Shown in pieces: positions 11,709 to 22,342 of a stretch of DNA of 64,000 bases. The notes beneath the pieces are model-generated. The model was given only the letters and a program-made list of their open reading frames with translations, ran no database searches and had not been told where the DNA came from. Each line of letters begins with the position of its first letter. Position 1 is the first letter of the stretch. A program made the position numbers and the translations under genes. This DNA is from Castanea sativa (Eukaryota; Streptophyta; Magnoliopsida; Fagales; Fagaceae): positions 14,145,442 to 14,209,441 of the forward strand of contig NC_134023.1 of assembly GCF_040712315.1 (NCBI RefSeq), given 5' to 3'.

Positions 11709-12386
11709 TTAAGGATACAACTTAAAACAATTAAGACGAATGTATCCAGAAACACCACAATAGTGACAAACATGAGCAATTATAGAACTACTTAGCACTC
11801 TAGAAGGAGGTCTAACCTTAGAAGTTGACAAATACCTTAACTTAAGACAATTTGGCCTAATATGACCAATAATATGACAATGATGACAACTGGGGACAAA
11901 TTTAGAATTTTTATTCAACCTAGAAGGGATTTTAGACATAGGTTTAGAAACTTCAGTGTTAATATCAAATTTTTTACCTTTGTCTATCCTAGCAATATTA
12001 GCCTTCAACTCTTCATTATTCCTTTTAAATGGAGGAATGTAAAAATCTTTTTCTTTTGAGTTAGGCTCAACAACAAGTTTGGCACCAATTAATTTTTCAA
12101 CTTCAGTTTTAAATTCAACTAGTTGCTCTTCCAAACTCTTAATATTGTCCATCTAAGATGAAATTTGATTTTTAAATTTCTTATTCAAATGATTAGCTTC
12201 ATCCAATTTTGCAATCAAATAATCTCTTTCAAGTTTGACCTTTTTGAAATTAGCTTTTAATTTTGTAGAACATTCAAGAGATTTCATACAAAAATTATAA
12301 ATCTTACAATAAGCATCTTGAATATCATTATCATCATTCAACACAAGATCGTGCAAATCAAAACAATCAAGAGTTTCCATACACAA
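11709..12386 (-). pseudogene. copia gag with two zinc knuckles
   Basis: Two abutting frames, 12386-12153 and 12152-11709, are in the same phase, separated by a single TAG. The N-terminal part is helical and charged. The C-terminal part carries a CHHCHIIGHIRPNC knuckle (CX2CX4HX4C) and a second CHYCGVSGYIRLNC in which the His is Tyr. An FYIPPFKRNN block precedes the knuckles. This matches the nucleocapsid end of plant copia Gag, which packages element RNA. It starts 63 bases inside the primer-binding site; no pol frame follows, only non-coding AT-rich sequence. The interrupted frame suggests it is dead. Confidence 0.85.
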
Positions 12387-12435
12387 TAGGGGTCAAGGAT
12401 CACACTCAGGAAATTAATCCAATCAGAGTGTACTC

Positions 12436-12447
12436 GCTCTGATACCA
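12436..12447 (-). promoter_or_regulatory. copia primer-binding site
   Basis: The minus strand reads TGGTATCAGAGC, complementary to the 3' end of initiator Met-tRNA, two bases after the 5' LTR end at 12450. It fixes the element's orientation as minus. Confidence 0.95.
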
Positions 12448-12449
12448 CT

Positions 12450-13385
12450 TGTTGGAAAATTTAAACCCCAGTTGATATAATTAACAAGTTTTAAACCCAA
12501 GTTGTTAATTAGATTTATTATGAATAAACCTTGTTAAAAAAAACTAACATCAATATTACGTCAATATCATGCACAGTGGAAAAGTAAATAAGACAAAATA
12601 TGATGACTTATGAAAACTAATGAAACAAACTAGTTTCACAGTAAAAAAACCTAGGGGGAAACCTTCCCGAAAAGTAATTCACTATAGTAAAGAGAAGTTT
12701 TAGATTTAGTACAAAACCTTTGTCCCTAGACTATACAATCCTCGTAAATGAACTTACAGTAGAAACCTTCTACCGCTTTAGAACCTCTAAACTCTTCAAT
12801 ATATAAACGCCACCTTTTTGCATGGATCCCAGTACGTGACTAACACACCAACTTGAAGAAGATTGTTGGCTACAAAGTTCTTCACTTCATTAATAATGAA
12901 GATTAAGAAGCACTTGGTTACAAAACCTTAAAGTGCAAAGATGTAGTAGCTTCTTTAAAAGAGAATAAGGCATCGGTCACCTTTTGCATGTGTTCACCTT
13001 GTATTCTCTTCTATGATGGCCTTTAAAATAAGCCTTATATATGTCTAAGATTGTGAGAAACCATATGCATACATGTTAGCATGGGCAAAAAATCAGATAT
13101 GAAAATTCTGATTTTGTAATTCTCGATAGATAGTATCTGTTAAGAGGTTGTCGAGCCTCAATATATAGTATCTATTGAGCAGCCGTTGAGCTTTAATGAA
13201 TCAACACTCCTTCACTTATTTCTTGGACAGATTTGTATGGCTTCAATACTAGACTTGAACTCTTGTTCTTTGAAATATTAAACACATCATAGATCTACCC
13301 AATTACAAGTAAAGTGCGTTTTGTCAAAGGATTAGCCAATTGTAAATGACATATGTTCTTAACATGATTCACATATGTCCTCACA
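12450..13385 (-). repeat. copia 5' LTR
   Basis: 936 bp, starting TGTGAGGACATATG and ending TTTTCCAACA on the minus strand. A TATA-like CATATATAAGG lies at 13033-13043. It is followed by the primer-binding site and preceded by target duplication aagtt (13386-13390). Confidence 0.92.
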
Positions 13386-14945
13386 AAGTTGAATATGACG
13401 CCTTCATTGCTGGACTCCGAGTAGTGCAAAGGCTCGATGCTGAGGAAGTAGAGCTGTTCTTGGATTCAAGATTAGTGGTGAGTCAAATAGAGGGGAGCTT
13501 GAAGGCAAAGGACTACTACATGTCACAATATTTAAAGTTGTTTGGATCCTACGAGCGAACTTCCAAAAATTCATGCCAATTCATTGGCCACTTTGGCTTT
13601 GTCTTCAGATGAATGCATGCCCCAAATGATCTTTGTGGAGCTTTTAGGGCAACCGAGCATAGAGCAATAACCGATTGTAGCTGCTACTTCGATAGTAGAG
13701 CCTAGTTGGTTGGATCCTCATATTGCTTTTTTATCTGATGGGTCTTTGCCAACTGATGAAAAGGGCAAAGAAGGTGCAGAGAATGTCAACTTGTTTTTGG
13801 TTATCTGAGAATAAAAAGTTGCATTGGCATTTGTTTGAAGGTCCATATTTATTATGTCTCCACCCGAGTAAGACCATTGAGCTGCTAGCTAAGTTGCATG
13901 AAGGGATATGTAGAGGGCACTTGTGGGGAAGATCGCTAGCCACCAAGCCATAACTCAAGGATTTTGGTGGCCGAATATGCAACGAGAAGCGGTTAACTAC
14001 ATAAAAAAGTGTGATCAATGCTAAAGACATGCTCCAATCATGCATCAACCAGGTGAAAATTTGAATCCGATCATCAGCCCTTGCCCCTTCGCTCAATGGG
14101 GGCTAGATATAATTAGACCATTCCCTCGTGTGTTGAGGAACAGGAAATATGTATTCTTCGCGATTGATTACTTTACCAAATGGGTAGAAGCCGAAGCCTT
14201 GGCAAACATCAGGGATGTAGATGGGAAGAAATTATTATGGAAAAATATCATTATGAGGTTTGAGGTTCTAAGGGTGATGATATCGGATAATGGGCTTCAG
14301 TTTGACAATAAGGCCTTTTAGGAGTATTGTAGCAGTCTCAACATAACCAATATATACTCATTACTAGCATACCCTTAGAGTAATGGACAAGCGGAGGCAA
14401 CAAACAAGACAACAATTAACGGTTTGAAGAAGAGATTGGAAGGGGTGAAAGGAAATTGGGTTGAGGAGTTGCCAAACGTCTTGTAGGCCTACTAAACAAC
14501 ACCTAGAAGATTAACGGGTGAAACCTCTTTCTCCTTGACGTACGGAGTAGAGGAAGTCATACCAATTGAGGTCGGCTTGTCACGTATGAAGGTAGCTGAT
14601 TTTACACGAAGTAATAATGATGTGCAAATGGTTGGGAATTTAGATGCCTTGGGAGAAAGATGAGATATGGTATCCATTCAGCTTGCGAATTATCAGCAGA
14701 AGTTGGCCCAGGGGTATAACAGAAAGGTGAGGCATTGGGAGTTTGTGGCAGGAGACCTCATTTTGCGAAAAGCAATAGGAAGTATAAAGGATCAAAGTGC
14801 AAGCAAGTTGGCTCTGAATTGGGAAGGACCCTACTGAGTGACAGCAATGGCCAAGGCAAGAGCTTATTACTTGGAAGATATGGAAGAAAGACCTTTACCC
14901 CGACCATGGAACTTTTGTAATCTAAAAAGGTATTACCCATGAGTG
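13386..14945 (+). pseudogene. gypsy RNase H end and integrase, broken
   Basis: Resumes exactly at the copia junction with EYDAFIAGLRV and DSRLVVSQIEGS (end of the Tat second RNase H), then an integrase zinc finger (KCDQC-type Cys pair near 14010), and the integrase core: WGLDIIRPFP (first catalytic Asp), ISDNGLQF (second Asp) and SNGQAEATN (Glu). The end matches the usual YYLEDMEERPLPRPWN block. Stops lie at 14320-14322, inside AYP*SNG near 14377, at VL*AY* near 14485, and later. Several replace Gln, Trp or Arg of the family, which suggests C-to-T decay. Non-functional. Confidence 0.88.
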
Positions 14946-15054
14946 TAGTGAGAAATGTGAAAGATATGTCTAAGGTTGTAGATAGACTTGAAAAACGAGT
15001 GTGGAAGGAATTCAATTATTTTGCATTGAATTATTTATGAGCATTTATAAATTT

Positions 15055-15255
15055 CTTAAAGGATAGAAACCTGGGCTCTACCTGACTTCGATCACCGACT
15101 AGGTGGAAATCTTAGTAGGCTTTTCTAAGGATAGAAACCTAGCATCGGTTTGGCTTTGGCCATCAACTAGGTGGAAACCTTAATGAATTTTCCTAAGGCC
15201 AGTCGACCTGACTATCAACCAAGTGGAAACTTCAATAAACTCCCCTAAGGAGAGG
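15055..15255 (+). repeat. Short tandem repeats after gypsy pol
   Basis: About three degenerate copies of a 60-70-base unit built on aaggatagaaacct and actaggtggaaac. Comparable repeats occur between pol and the antisense region in other Tat elements that I recall; that comparison is from memory. Confidence 0.6.
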
Positions 15256-15775
15256 AACTTGTTCTTAACATAAACCTATTCACCAATTAATCTATTAAGC
15301 AAATAGTAATGGTGCTTTCTTATGAAATGGGGGTTATCTTAATAGAAAGGCCTTAGTTGTGTTAATTAAATATCATATCCTTTGGTCCAAGAGTGCATAG
15401 TAAATCAATCATTTGTTCGGGAACATGAATACATTGCATGTGTTGCCGAATGTTTACACTTAGAATTATTTTGGGGTGCAATGGTGCAATTTTCCTTAAA
15501 AATAGTAAAACCGCCCATGTTTAAGGAGCTCGATCATGCAATCACATTATAAGGAAATAAAATAAAGAATCTGACCAAAGAAACTTAAACCATTAATATT
15601 AAGTAAACTTAACAGAATTTAATACACACATACTATTCCAATCAGTTAGATATAGAAAATTTTGGTGAAGCTTAAATAAAAATAAAAAAAGAAAATAATA
15701 AAAATAAAGATATAATATAAAGGGGGGAAATACACAATTAAATGGCTTAATAAAATCAAGTGTTCATATTATTGG

Positions 15776-16602
15776 ATGCGCGGGGCTTGTCAAAGGAACT
15801 TCACTAGCACCAGGAGGGGCCGAGCTAAGAATTGGTTGGGTAGGGCCCTGCATCTCGGTGGGAGTGGTGGTTGCTGGGTTATCCTCATCAAGTACCACCA
15901 CGTGGGAGTCAATCTGTTGAGACAACTCCCTCATTCCGGGGCTTTCTACCCCCTCCTCCCCTTCACCACTGTCCTTAGATTGTTCTTGAGCTTAGGCTTC
16001 AATCTGTGGGTTCTCGAGCAGTGAAATTTGGTTAGCACTCTTGAATGGGGAGGTGTCAGGAAGACCGATAGCATTCACCATGGCCATCCAACCCTCCATA
16101 AACCCGAACTTCCAAGCCTGAAAGATCATTGGTCCAGTCGAGTTCTCAGCGTCTTTAAATCCCATATTGTAGTAGACTTGTTCATAAGTCTTTAATGTCT
16201 CCTTCAAGTCAGCGAGTTCTTTGTCACAAGTGGAGACAAGGCTCGTAGCCTTGGCAAGTTTAATTTCAGCCTCGCCTAACTTACCTTGAAGATCTTTTGC
16301 TTTTTGCTCAGCTAATTCCCATGTCTTTTCAGCGGTAACTGCTCGTCGCTCCACTACATTTAGCTCCAAGGTCTTTTCATTCAAGCTCGCCTCGACTACT
16401 TGTTTTAAGGCTTTATCCTTGTTAGCCTCTTCCACCATGCCCTTTAGCCGGCCCTCTACAACATGGGTCATTTTGGCGGCCTAAAACAATGGTAGAAGTG
16501 ATCAGGGATCAGTACAATCTGAGCACCAACACTTAAAGAAAATGAGAGATAAAAAAATATACATACATAGAAATGGATAACAAATAAAAACAATGAAAGT
16601 TA

Positions 16603-16644
<42 letters not shown>

Positions 16645-17870
16645 TACTACTACTACTACTACTACTACTCATTGCTATGGTATGCTATTTCAGTTTAAGA
16701 ATGAGATCCTCATCTTGACAGCCCGAGTAATGCTCCAGATCAGCAAGAAGTAATAGAGCTTGCCCGAGGCTATCAGATACCTGTCCCCCAAGGCTGCTCC
16801 TCCAAGTCCGAACGTAGGAGTTGGATGGCAAGACTTTGTCCCCCAAATGGAAGGAACATTCTCATCCTGTAAAGGGATTTGAAAAGGTAGAGGCCACTTG
16901 ACAACCAATGATGGTCGGTTGAGTTGTGGGCCTTGTCTTTTAGGGGGTCCTGTTGGGCAGTTGAGTCACCACCCCACCCAAAAATGGAGTATGGGGCTGG
17001 TCAACAGGTGGGGTATCAAACTCAGTTGGGGTGTCATCAATACCCCTATGTCTCTTCCTTCATTGATAGGGGGTGGGGGGAGTTATCTGTTAAGGGGTTG
17101 GTTAAGGAGCGGCATGGCTCCTAATGGGCTGTGCAGCTAGGAACTAGTGGATTAAATCCATTGTACACCTTTGAACCATCCTTGTAGTTGGATTGATAGG
17201 AGCAAGGGCTTCTACAACAGGGGCTTCTGCAATAAGGGCTTCTAAATTGGGGGCTTCTACTAGAATATGCCAGGCTTGGCCTTGAAAAACAGTGCCAGCT
17301 GAATCATCACGTACAGGTTTGAGCGAACCTGGTTTGACTCTTGTAGGTCCTTGGTGTCTTGCCTTGCCACTGGTAAGTCAGTTTGGTAGAAATCTGTGTA
17401 ACTGAACGTTAAGGTAGGACAAAAGTGGGCTGCCGACCATCAAAGCTCCTAAGGAATCTTGGCAGCTGGTGTAAGAGGGTATGTAACCAAGGATTAGATG
17501 GGACACTCTCAATTGCCCATTGTAATGTACAAATATTTCCGAACACAGGATGAAGTTGAGTTCCCGAGTCCCTACCACACTTAGATCTGGTTGAAATTTT
17601 TTGAAAACTGTAGTGAGGAATAATGAATGAGTCAATGAAAAATGTATATGAGAACAACAATAAGAACATACCAAACGCTTAAAAAAAAACTTAAAGTGAA
17701 AAGTATGCACAATAGGGTAAGTTGGAAAAAAAAGTACCAACCTATCTGATGTGGAGAGGTCGGGTAGGTAAGTTTGCCATTCAGCCAATTCTTGCTCACT
17801 CTCACAAAGTCCCCCGCAGAGTTCCTATTGGAGTCAAGGACACAGGATATCAACTTAACCATGTGTTTCA
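15776..17870 (-). pseudogene. Antisense accessory ORF of Tat element, exons broken
   Basis: Minus-strand coding pieces lie downstream of the plus-strand pol. The piece 17862-17632 carries DFVRVSKNWLNGKLT and a SPHQIG exon end followed by GT. A second (about 17610-17378) carries LSVVGTRELNFILCSEIF. A third (16471-15992, 159 codons) is a lysine/glutamate-rich coiled coil with YEQVYYNMGFKDAE. An antisense gene between pol and the 3' LTR is known for Tat-lineage elements (for example Grande); its function is not established. A TATA box on the same strand lies at 18404-18413. Exon joins are not fully resolved, and frames in the pieces are open but short. It may be a decayed gene. Confidence 0.6.
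16604..16670. repeat. (AAT)n(CTA)n compound microsatellite
   Basis: About 13 AAT units followed by about 9 CTA units, in the intron-like gap between pieces of the antisense unit. Confidence 0.95.
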
Positions 17871-18403
17871 GGTTTGAAGGTATTACTAGTGCTTCAGGCT
17901 CCCCTGAATAGCATACAGGAAGTTAATATCATGATGGGTAAGGCTAAGGCCATATAGTCAGTTAAGACGCCTCACACAGCTGACCACCCTTTAAAAGTTG
18001 GTTAAACATTGATCGGGGCAAAGCTTGTAAAATCTGAGAGTTATAAGCAACAAAGGATCTACTAGAAATCTAACACCGCCCTCTAATATAGACATTATAG
18101 GAAAAAAGACTACATCGGGTAACCTTTCATCTTCTATGTTTCCCTCATAACAGTACTATATGTTCACATTACAAGGGATATCAAACCTAGCTTGAAGGAT
18201 TCTACGTCTACGTCAGTTCTTAAAAGATATTAAAACCCATTTTTTTTCCTGTCAAGTTTACTAAGATATAGATAATAGGAAGAGAACTTACTGAGTAACT
18301 TCTTGATGATAAGAATATTCTTGGAATGAATTTAAGGACTTAGGAAGAAGGAAGGCTCTGAACTTGAAAAGAACTAAAGAAAAGAATAGCGTAAACTGTG
18401 TTA

Positions 18404-18413
18404 GTATTTATAG
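18404..18413 (-). promoter_or_regulatory. TATA box for antisense unit
   Basis: The minus strand reads CTATAAATAC in a CTC-preceded context about 540 bases upstream of the first antisense coding piece. Its strand and place fit a promoter for antisense transcription inside the Tat element; this is inferred from position. Confidence 0.5.
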
Positions 18414-18679
18414 GAGTAAATGTCATTTAATGCAATTGCCATAAATTTTTTAATACAAACTGTCATTTCTTTTCACACATCTCGGCAATCGAAGCGTTAG
18501 TTCATCACGACCGTTTGATATAATGAATATTGCCATGTGTGCCCCAAAGGTGAGTTGTCATGTCTGCTGTATCGATTGACTGACACTTGATCATCCTGAG
18601 ACATAACAGTCATTTTTTCAAAAATCTAGCTAATCACCAAAGTAATAATCCCTAATCCTATCTCCATTTCATGAAAATA

Positions 18680-18696
18680 GGATCGTGGGAGGCTAT
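18680..18696 (+). promoter_or_regulatory. gypsy polypurine tract
   Basis: GGATCGTGGGAGG followed by CTAT immediately before a TG that begins the proposed 3' LTR. Confidence 0.5.
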
Positions 18697-19116
18697 TGTA
18701 GGGGACTTGGGCCAAGTGATCGGTACAGGCCCACCAAACCTAAGCCTAAATACGCAAGCCAAAACTAGCCTGGGGGATGGGAGCCGGCCTGAATCCTATG
18801 GGGATGGGCTTGGCCCAACAATAAGTGTATTAGAATCTGGAGAGCACTATTTAGTGAACTCGTTAAGTGTTTGGTCACGTCTCGGCCCACTACTAACCGT
18901 CAAGACAGTACGAAATTAACAAGGAAGTAGAGAAGTTCAAATATTCACCGAGCACTAGAAGTGCTTTTAGGAAGTCCTTGCCAAGCACTATTTGGCGTCT
19001 GGAATAAGTTTCAAGAGAATTCTCAAAAGACATGATAATTCCTTGGGATTCTGGGTGATAGTGAGATTGCATGAAATTTGGTGAAACGTTAATGATTTGA
19101 ACCCCACTTAGAGGAG

Positions 19117-19127
19117 ATTATATAAGG
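19117..19127 (+). promoter_or_regulatory. LTR TATA box
   Basis: ATTATATAAGG followed by a G-rich stretch, inside the proposed LTR and about 420 bases from its start. Confidence 0.55.
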
Positions 19128-19358
19128 GGAGTGAGTGGCTTAAAAAGGGGGTGGAGTGCAAGAAGTATGTAAGAAGTGAGAGAGAAGATTGGAGAAGAGT
19201 AAACATTAGGAGGGTGGACAAAAGAACTAAAAGAGATATACGAGAGATGGTAAGAGGCAAAATTTGAGGTGGAGAGGGTTTTTTGGGTTAGAAATCGCAA
19301 AAGTACTTGTAGTTGACTATTTAGGCTTTGTTTAAGGCTAAACCCGTAGGACCGCGAG

Positions 19359-20173
19359 CAGGGCTGGCCTTGGGCTTAGGCCAATTAGGCCATTGCCTAG
19401 GGCCCCCTTACAAAAGAAGACCCCAAATTTGGGGGCAAATTTTTTATTATTTTTTATATATAAATATTTTTGGGAGATATCAAAATATTTTAGCTAACAT
19501 CTTTTTTCACTATTAAGAAACTCAAAGAATTGAGTAATCCTAGAGATAGAAATAAGACAAATTTAAATGAATAGATCTTACAAATAGACATGTTACTAAT
19601 AACAAGTAATTCAAATAAGAAAATGTTAAAAATATTATAAATTTTACTACATAACTTTTATTTATTTAATTATTTTATAGAAGATAAAAAGTATACTCTA
19701 GCCTAATCTAAGTATATATGCGTATGAAACTCTCTTCTAGACACTTAAATCTCAGTCATTGCCCCCCACACCCCACAAAAACTTATACTTGTGGAGTGGT
19801 GGTCTCCATAACTTTTATTATTTGATGTGACAATGAATATAATAGGTGGATTTCAACAAACTATTGATGTATTTTTAAATGAATATTTGTAATTGGTAAT
19901 ATATCTTTGTAATTCTCATGTTGTAAATTTGATAATATTTCTAGTATTTTTGTAAGTCTCATGTCATTGATCACATTCATTACAACACTAGTTTGTAGTA
20001 AAATTTGTTATAACTTTAGCATTTTCTAAAAAAAAAATCATATTAAAAAGTAAAAAAAATGGATTTTAAAAAATTATTATATAAAATGCTAGTTAAATAT
20101 TATTTAAGTGATAACATAAAGGTCCCATCTGAAAATTTCACCTTAGGCCTCCAAAACGCTTGGGCCGGCCCTA
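19359..20173. mobile_element. Non-autonomous hAT element
   Basis: 815 bp with inverted ends CAGGGCTGGCC and (reverse complement of the right end) TAGGGCCGGCC, the CAGGG-type hAT terminus. The flanking 8-bp sites are accgcgag (19351-19358) and actatgag (20174-20181). The three differences are all C-to-T or G-to-A and fall in CG dinucleotides, which fits one original duplication decayed by deamination. There is no transposase frame. It lies in the Tat LTR and carries a SINE. Confidence 0.78.
19663..19806 (-). mobile_element. tRNA-type SINE copy 1
   Basis: The minus strand shares CTCCACAAGTATAA, TGTGGGGTGTGGGG and ACTTAGATTAGGCT-type blocks with the better copy at 26965-27131, ending in an A-rich tail. 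It is flanked by a perfect 13-bp duplication, cataacttttatt, at 19650-19662 and 19807-19819. The head seems shortened. The insertion lies within the hAT element, so it is younger than the hAT insertion or was already in its source copy. Confidence 0.75.
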
Positions 20174-20259
20174 ACTATGAGGAATTCCACCAACAAATAG
20201 ATTTGGAGCCCAAATTCGCCCCCTATACTTATCTACGTTAGCAGAGTTGGGACACCACA

Positions 20260-22002
20260 GAAACGATACATTTGTCTGCCTTTGGTCTTCAAACTTAATG
20301 AAACAGAGTGTTTAGTTTTATCTTTAAAAAACTAATATACAATTGTCTTGAAAAATTAAATAGTACTAGTGGACGCGCCGTGTTAAGACATGGTTGCTCG
20401 AGCATATGCCATCATTCGAGTGGGTCAAGGAGAAGAATTGGTAGTCACAATCTGTTTAGGTTCAAAGTCCAACATTGACCTCTATACAAAGGTCTAATGA
20501 ACCAAACTATCAGTTTGGAGTTAGTATACAAGCTTCGGAGGGTATTATGCACCCAAACTTGCCCGATCGAGTGGGTTGGCATCCATTTGTCTTATCATGC
20601 CATTTTAAATAAGGTGATTATTAAGGGAGCCCAATACTAATCATACATTTATCTAAATCAAACAAAACGCACACAAGGAAACATGAAATCACATCGTGAG
20701 GCAAAAGGAAACAAAATGAAATCCAAATTCAGATAAAAAATAATGTCAAACAAAATCAGAGCACACAATGACAAGGACATATTTTATGTCAAAGTCATAT
20801 TTAAAACTTGATTATAGTTGAATCTTGATTGAATTATAATGCAACAATCATGAATTAACACAAGTGAGGATAATTAATACTTAAATAGTTCAAATTAACT
20901 ATCGAATTATCGGAAAAAAAGAAGAAGAAAGCTAGTATTTTAAAATTAAATGCTGACAATATCTCAAGCCATTGTCATTAAAATATCTCGCCAAAAAAAT
21001 AAAAACTTGTCATTTAATAAGGTGGGTGTGATTTCTTTTATTTCTTTTTTTAGGTTTCAAAATTACTTTTTATATTCTAGGGAAAGAAAACAAAAACTAC
21101 GAAAACTCATTTTCTTAAAGAGAAAAAAGAAAGTGAAATTCAGTAACAGTGAGTGAGAACAGGTGCACAGACCGTACTCACTTTTTTTTTTTTTTTAATC
21201 ATCAGTACCAACTTGCTTGAATAGAGAGCACCAACAAAAATTTGCAAGAGATTGTGGGCTTTGCATAGACCGAAGCTCTCTTTCTCTCTCTCTCACTCTC
21301 CTGTTGAGTAGATTAAATTGGTTAGTCTTCATAAGGGAATTTCACACACACATATACTCTAATTTTAAGATGTATTTAATTCAAGCATTCTATCCAATTT
21401 TGTTAAAAAAATTTCATTAATTTTTCAATTAAATAATCAGAAAATAGTTTTGAAAAAAAAATATTATCACTTAATGTAATATATCTTTTTCATGTGAGAC
21501 AAATATTTTTTTTAAATGGCAATTTTTTAATGAAATTGGACAAAAGGCTTGAATTGAATAAATTTTAAATTTAGAATACTCAATTGAATGAAAGTAAAGT
21601 TAAGGGATTGAAATGAATTTTAGTCAAACTTAAAGAATATAATTTACATTTTTGCCTAAATATACAATGGCAATTTTGGATTTATCGAGAATTAATAGAT
21701 TAGCTCAAAACCCATTGGAATTAAAGATCAGTTTATTTTCCACTACATGTTTTGTAGAAGATGCAAAGCCTTGTTTTCCAATAGCTCCGCAGTGAAGCTA
21801 AACCACGTGCGTTAAGGAAAATTTGCAGATTTTGGCAAAAGACACTGTAAATTTCAGACACTATAGTTGGAAACATTGTCATTTGGGGTCTATTATGGTA
21901 CTTGGGCAATGAAATCTCATAGGTCTTTTCCTTTTTCATCTTTTTAAAAGCGGGTGCTATAAACCATTACACACCATTGGCATATATAAAGAAAGAGGGA
22001 AA
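20260..22002. other. AT-rich intergenic stretch
   Basis: No gene or clear element. It holds T runs (21181-21197), CT-rich patches near 21270-21300, and short frames with low-complexity composition. A GC-richer patch at 20375-20600 looks like old retroelement sequence, but I cannot assign it. Confidence 0.45.
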
Positions 22003-22169
22003 ATACTAACGGATGCCGTTATACTAATAATTAATAATCCATTTAAAGAAAGTTTTTATAAAAAAAAAAAATTAATGTTTTGACAGCTTTTTCTATTTTC
22101 TATAAAAGTAGTGTCAAAACTTTCTTAAAATAGATTGTTAATCATTGTCCTAAGGGCACCCGTTAGTAT
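22003..22169. mobile_element. Foldback MITE
   Basis: The two halves are inverted copies over about 55 bases: the outer word atactaacgg/ccgttagtat and inner blocks tttaagaaagttt / aaactttctta. Total 167 bp. No secure target duplication was found next to these ends, so the true ends may lie a few bases further out. Superfamily not assigned. Confidence 0.65.
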
Positions 22170-22304
22170 GATCTAAGAAAAATTAGGTGCTATTAGAGCT
22201 CTATTATTGGTGGTGCTAGTTAGCTATATAACTATTTTTACCACCACTAATTCTAAAAAGTGAGCTACGATGGTGGAGCTAAACTTAAAAATTTTAGCTC
22301 CTCA

Positions 22305-22342
22305 GCTACAGTGCACAGCTATAAATGGTTGTGCACTGTAGC
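22305..22342. repeat. 13-bp perfect hairpin
   Basis: gctacagtgcaca (22305-22317) and tgtgcactgtagc (22330-22342) are exact reverse complements around a 12-base loop. Such CACTGTAGC ends resemble MITE termini, but a partner with duplication was not found. Confidence 0.7.

Larger units (their letters stand above)
8543..13385 (-). mobile_element. Gag-only Ty1/copia LTR retrotransposon, complete ends
   Basis: Two related LTRs (8543-9504 and 12450-13385) bound about 2.95 kb. Orientation is minus: a Met-tRNA-type primer-binding site (TGGTATCAGAGC) lies two bases inside the LTR at 12450, gag follows, and a polypurine tract (AAAGGAGGAG) precedes the other LTR. Flanking 5-bp target duplications are aagct (8538-8542) and aagtt (13386-13390). 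No protease, integrase or RT is present, so the element is non-autonomous and would have depended on enzymes of a relative. It sits inside the second RNase H of the Tat element. Confidence 0.92.
7446..20259 (+). mobile_element. Tat-type Ty3/gypsy element, 3' half, with nested insertions
   Basis: Reading on the plus strand: RT, RNase H, second (archaeal-type) RNase H, integrase, a short-repeat spacer, an antisense accessory region (15776-17870), polypurine tract and 3' LTR. The order, the second RNase H with an ASNTRGSG motif, and the antisense unit between pol and LTR are hallmarks of the Tat lineage. The 5' LTR, gag, protease and first part of RT are absent; similarity starts at about 7446. 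A copia element (8543-13385) and a hAT element (19359-20173) are inserted in it. Many in-frame stops and shifts make it inactive. Confidence 0.8.
18697..20259 (+). repeat. Tat 3' LTR (split by hAT)
   Basis: Proposed to start TGTAGGGGACTTGG and end near ACACCACA. It contains a plus-strand TATA box (ATTATATAAGG, 19117-19127). The hAT element at 19359-20173 interrupts it, leaving roughly 740 bases of LTR proper. There is no second LTR in the window to confirm the ends, so both limits are provisional. Confidence 0.55.
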
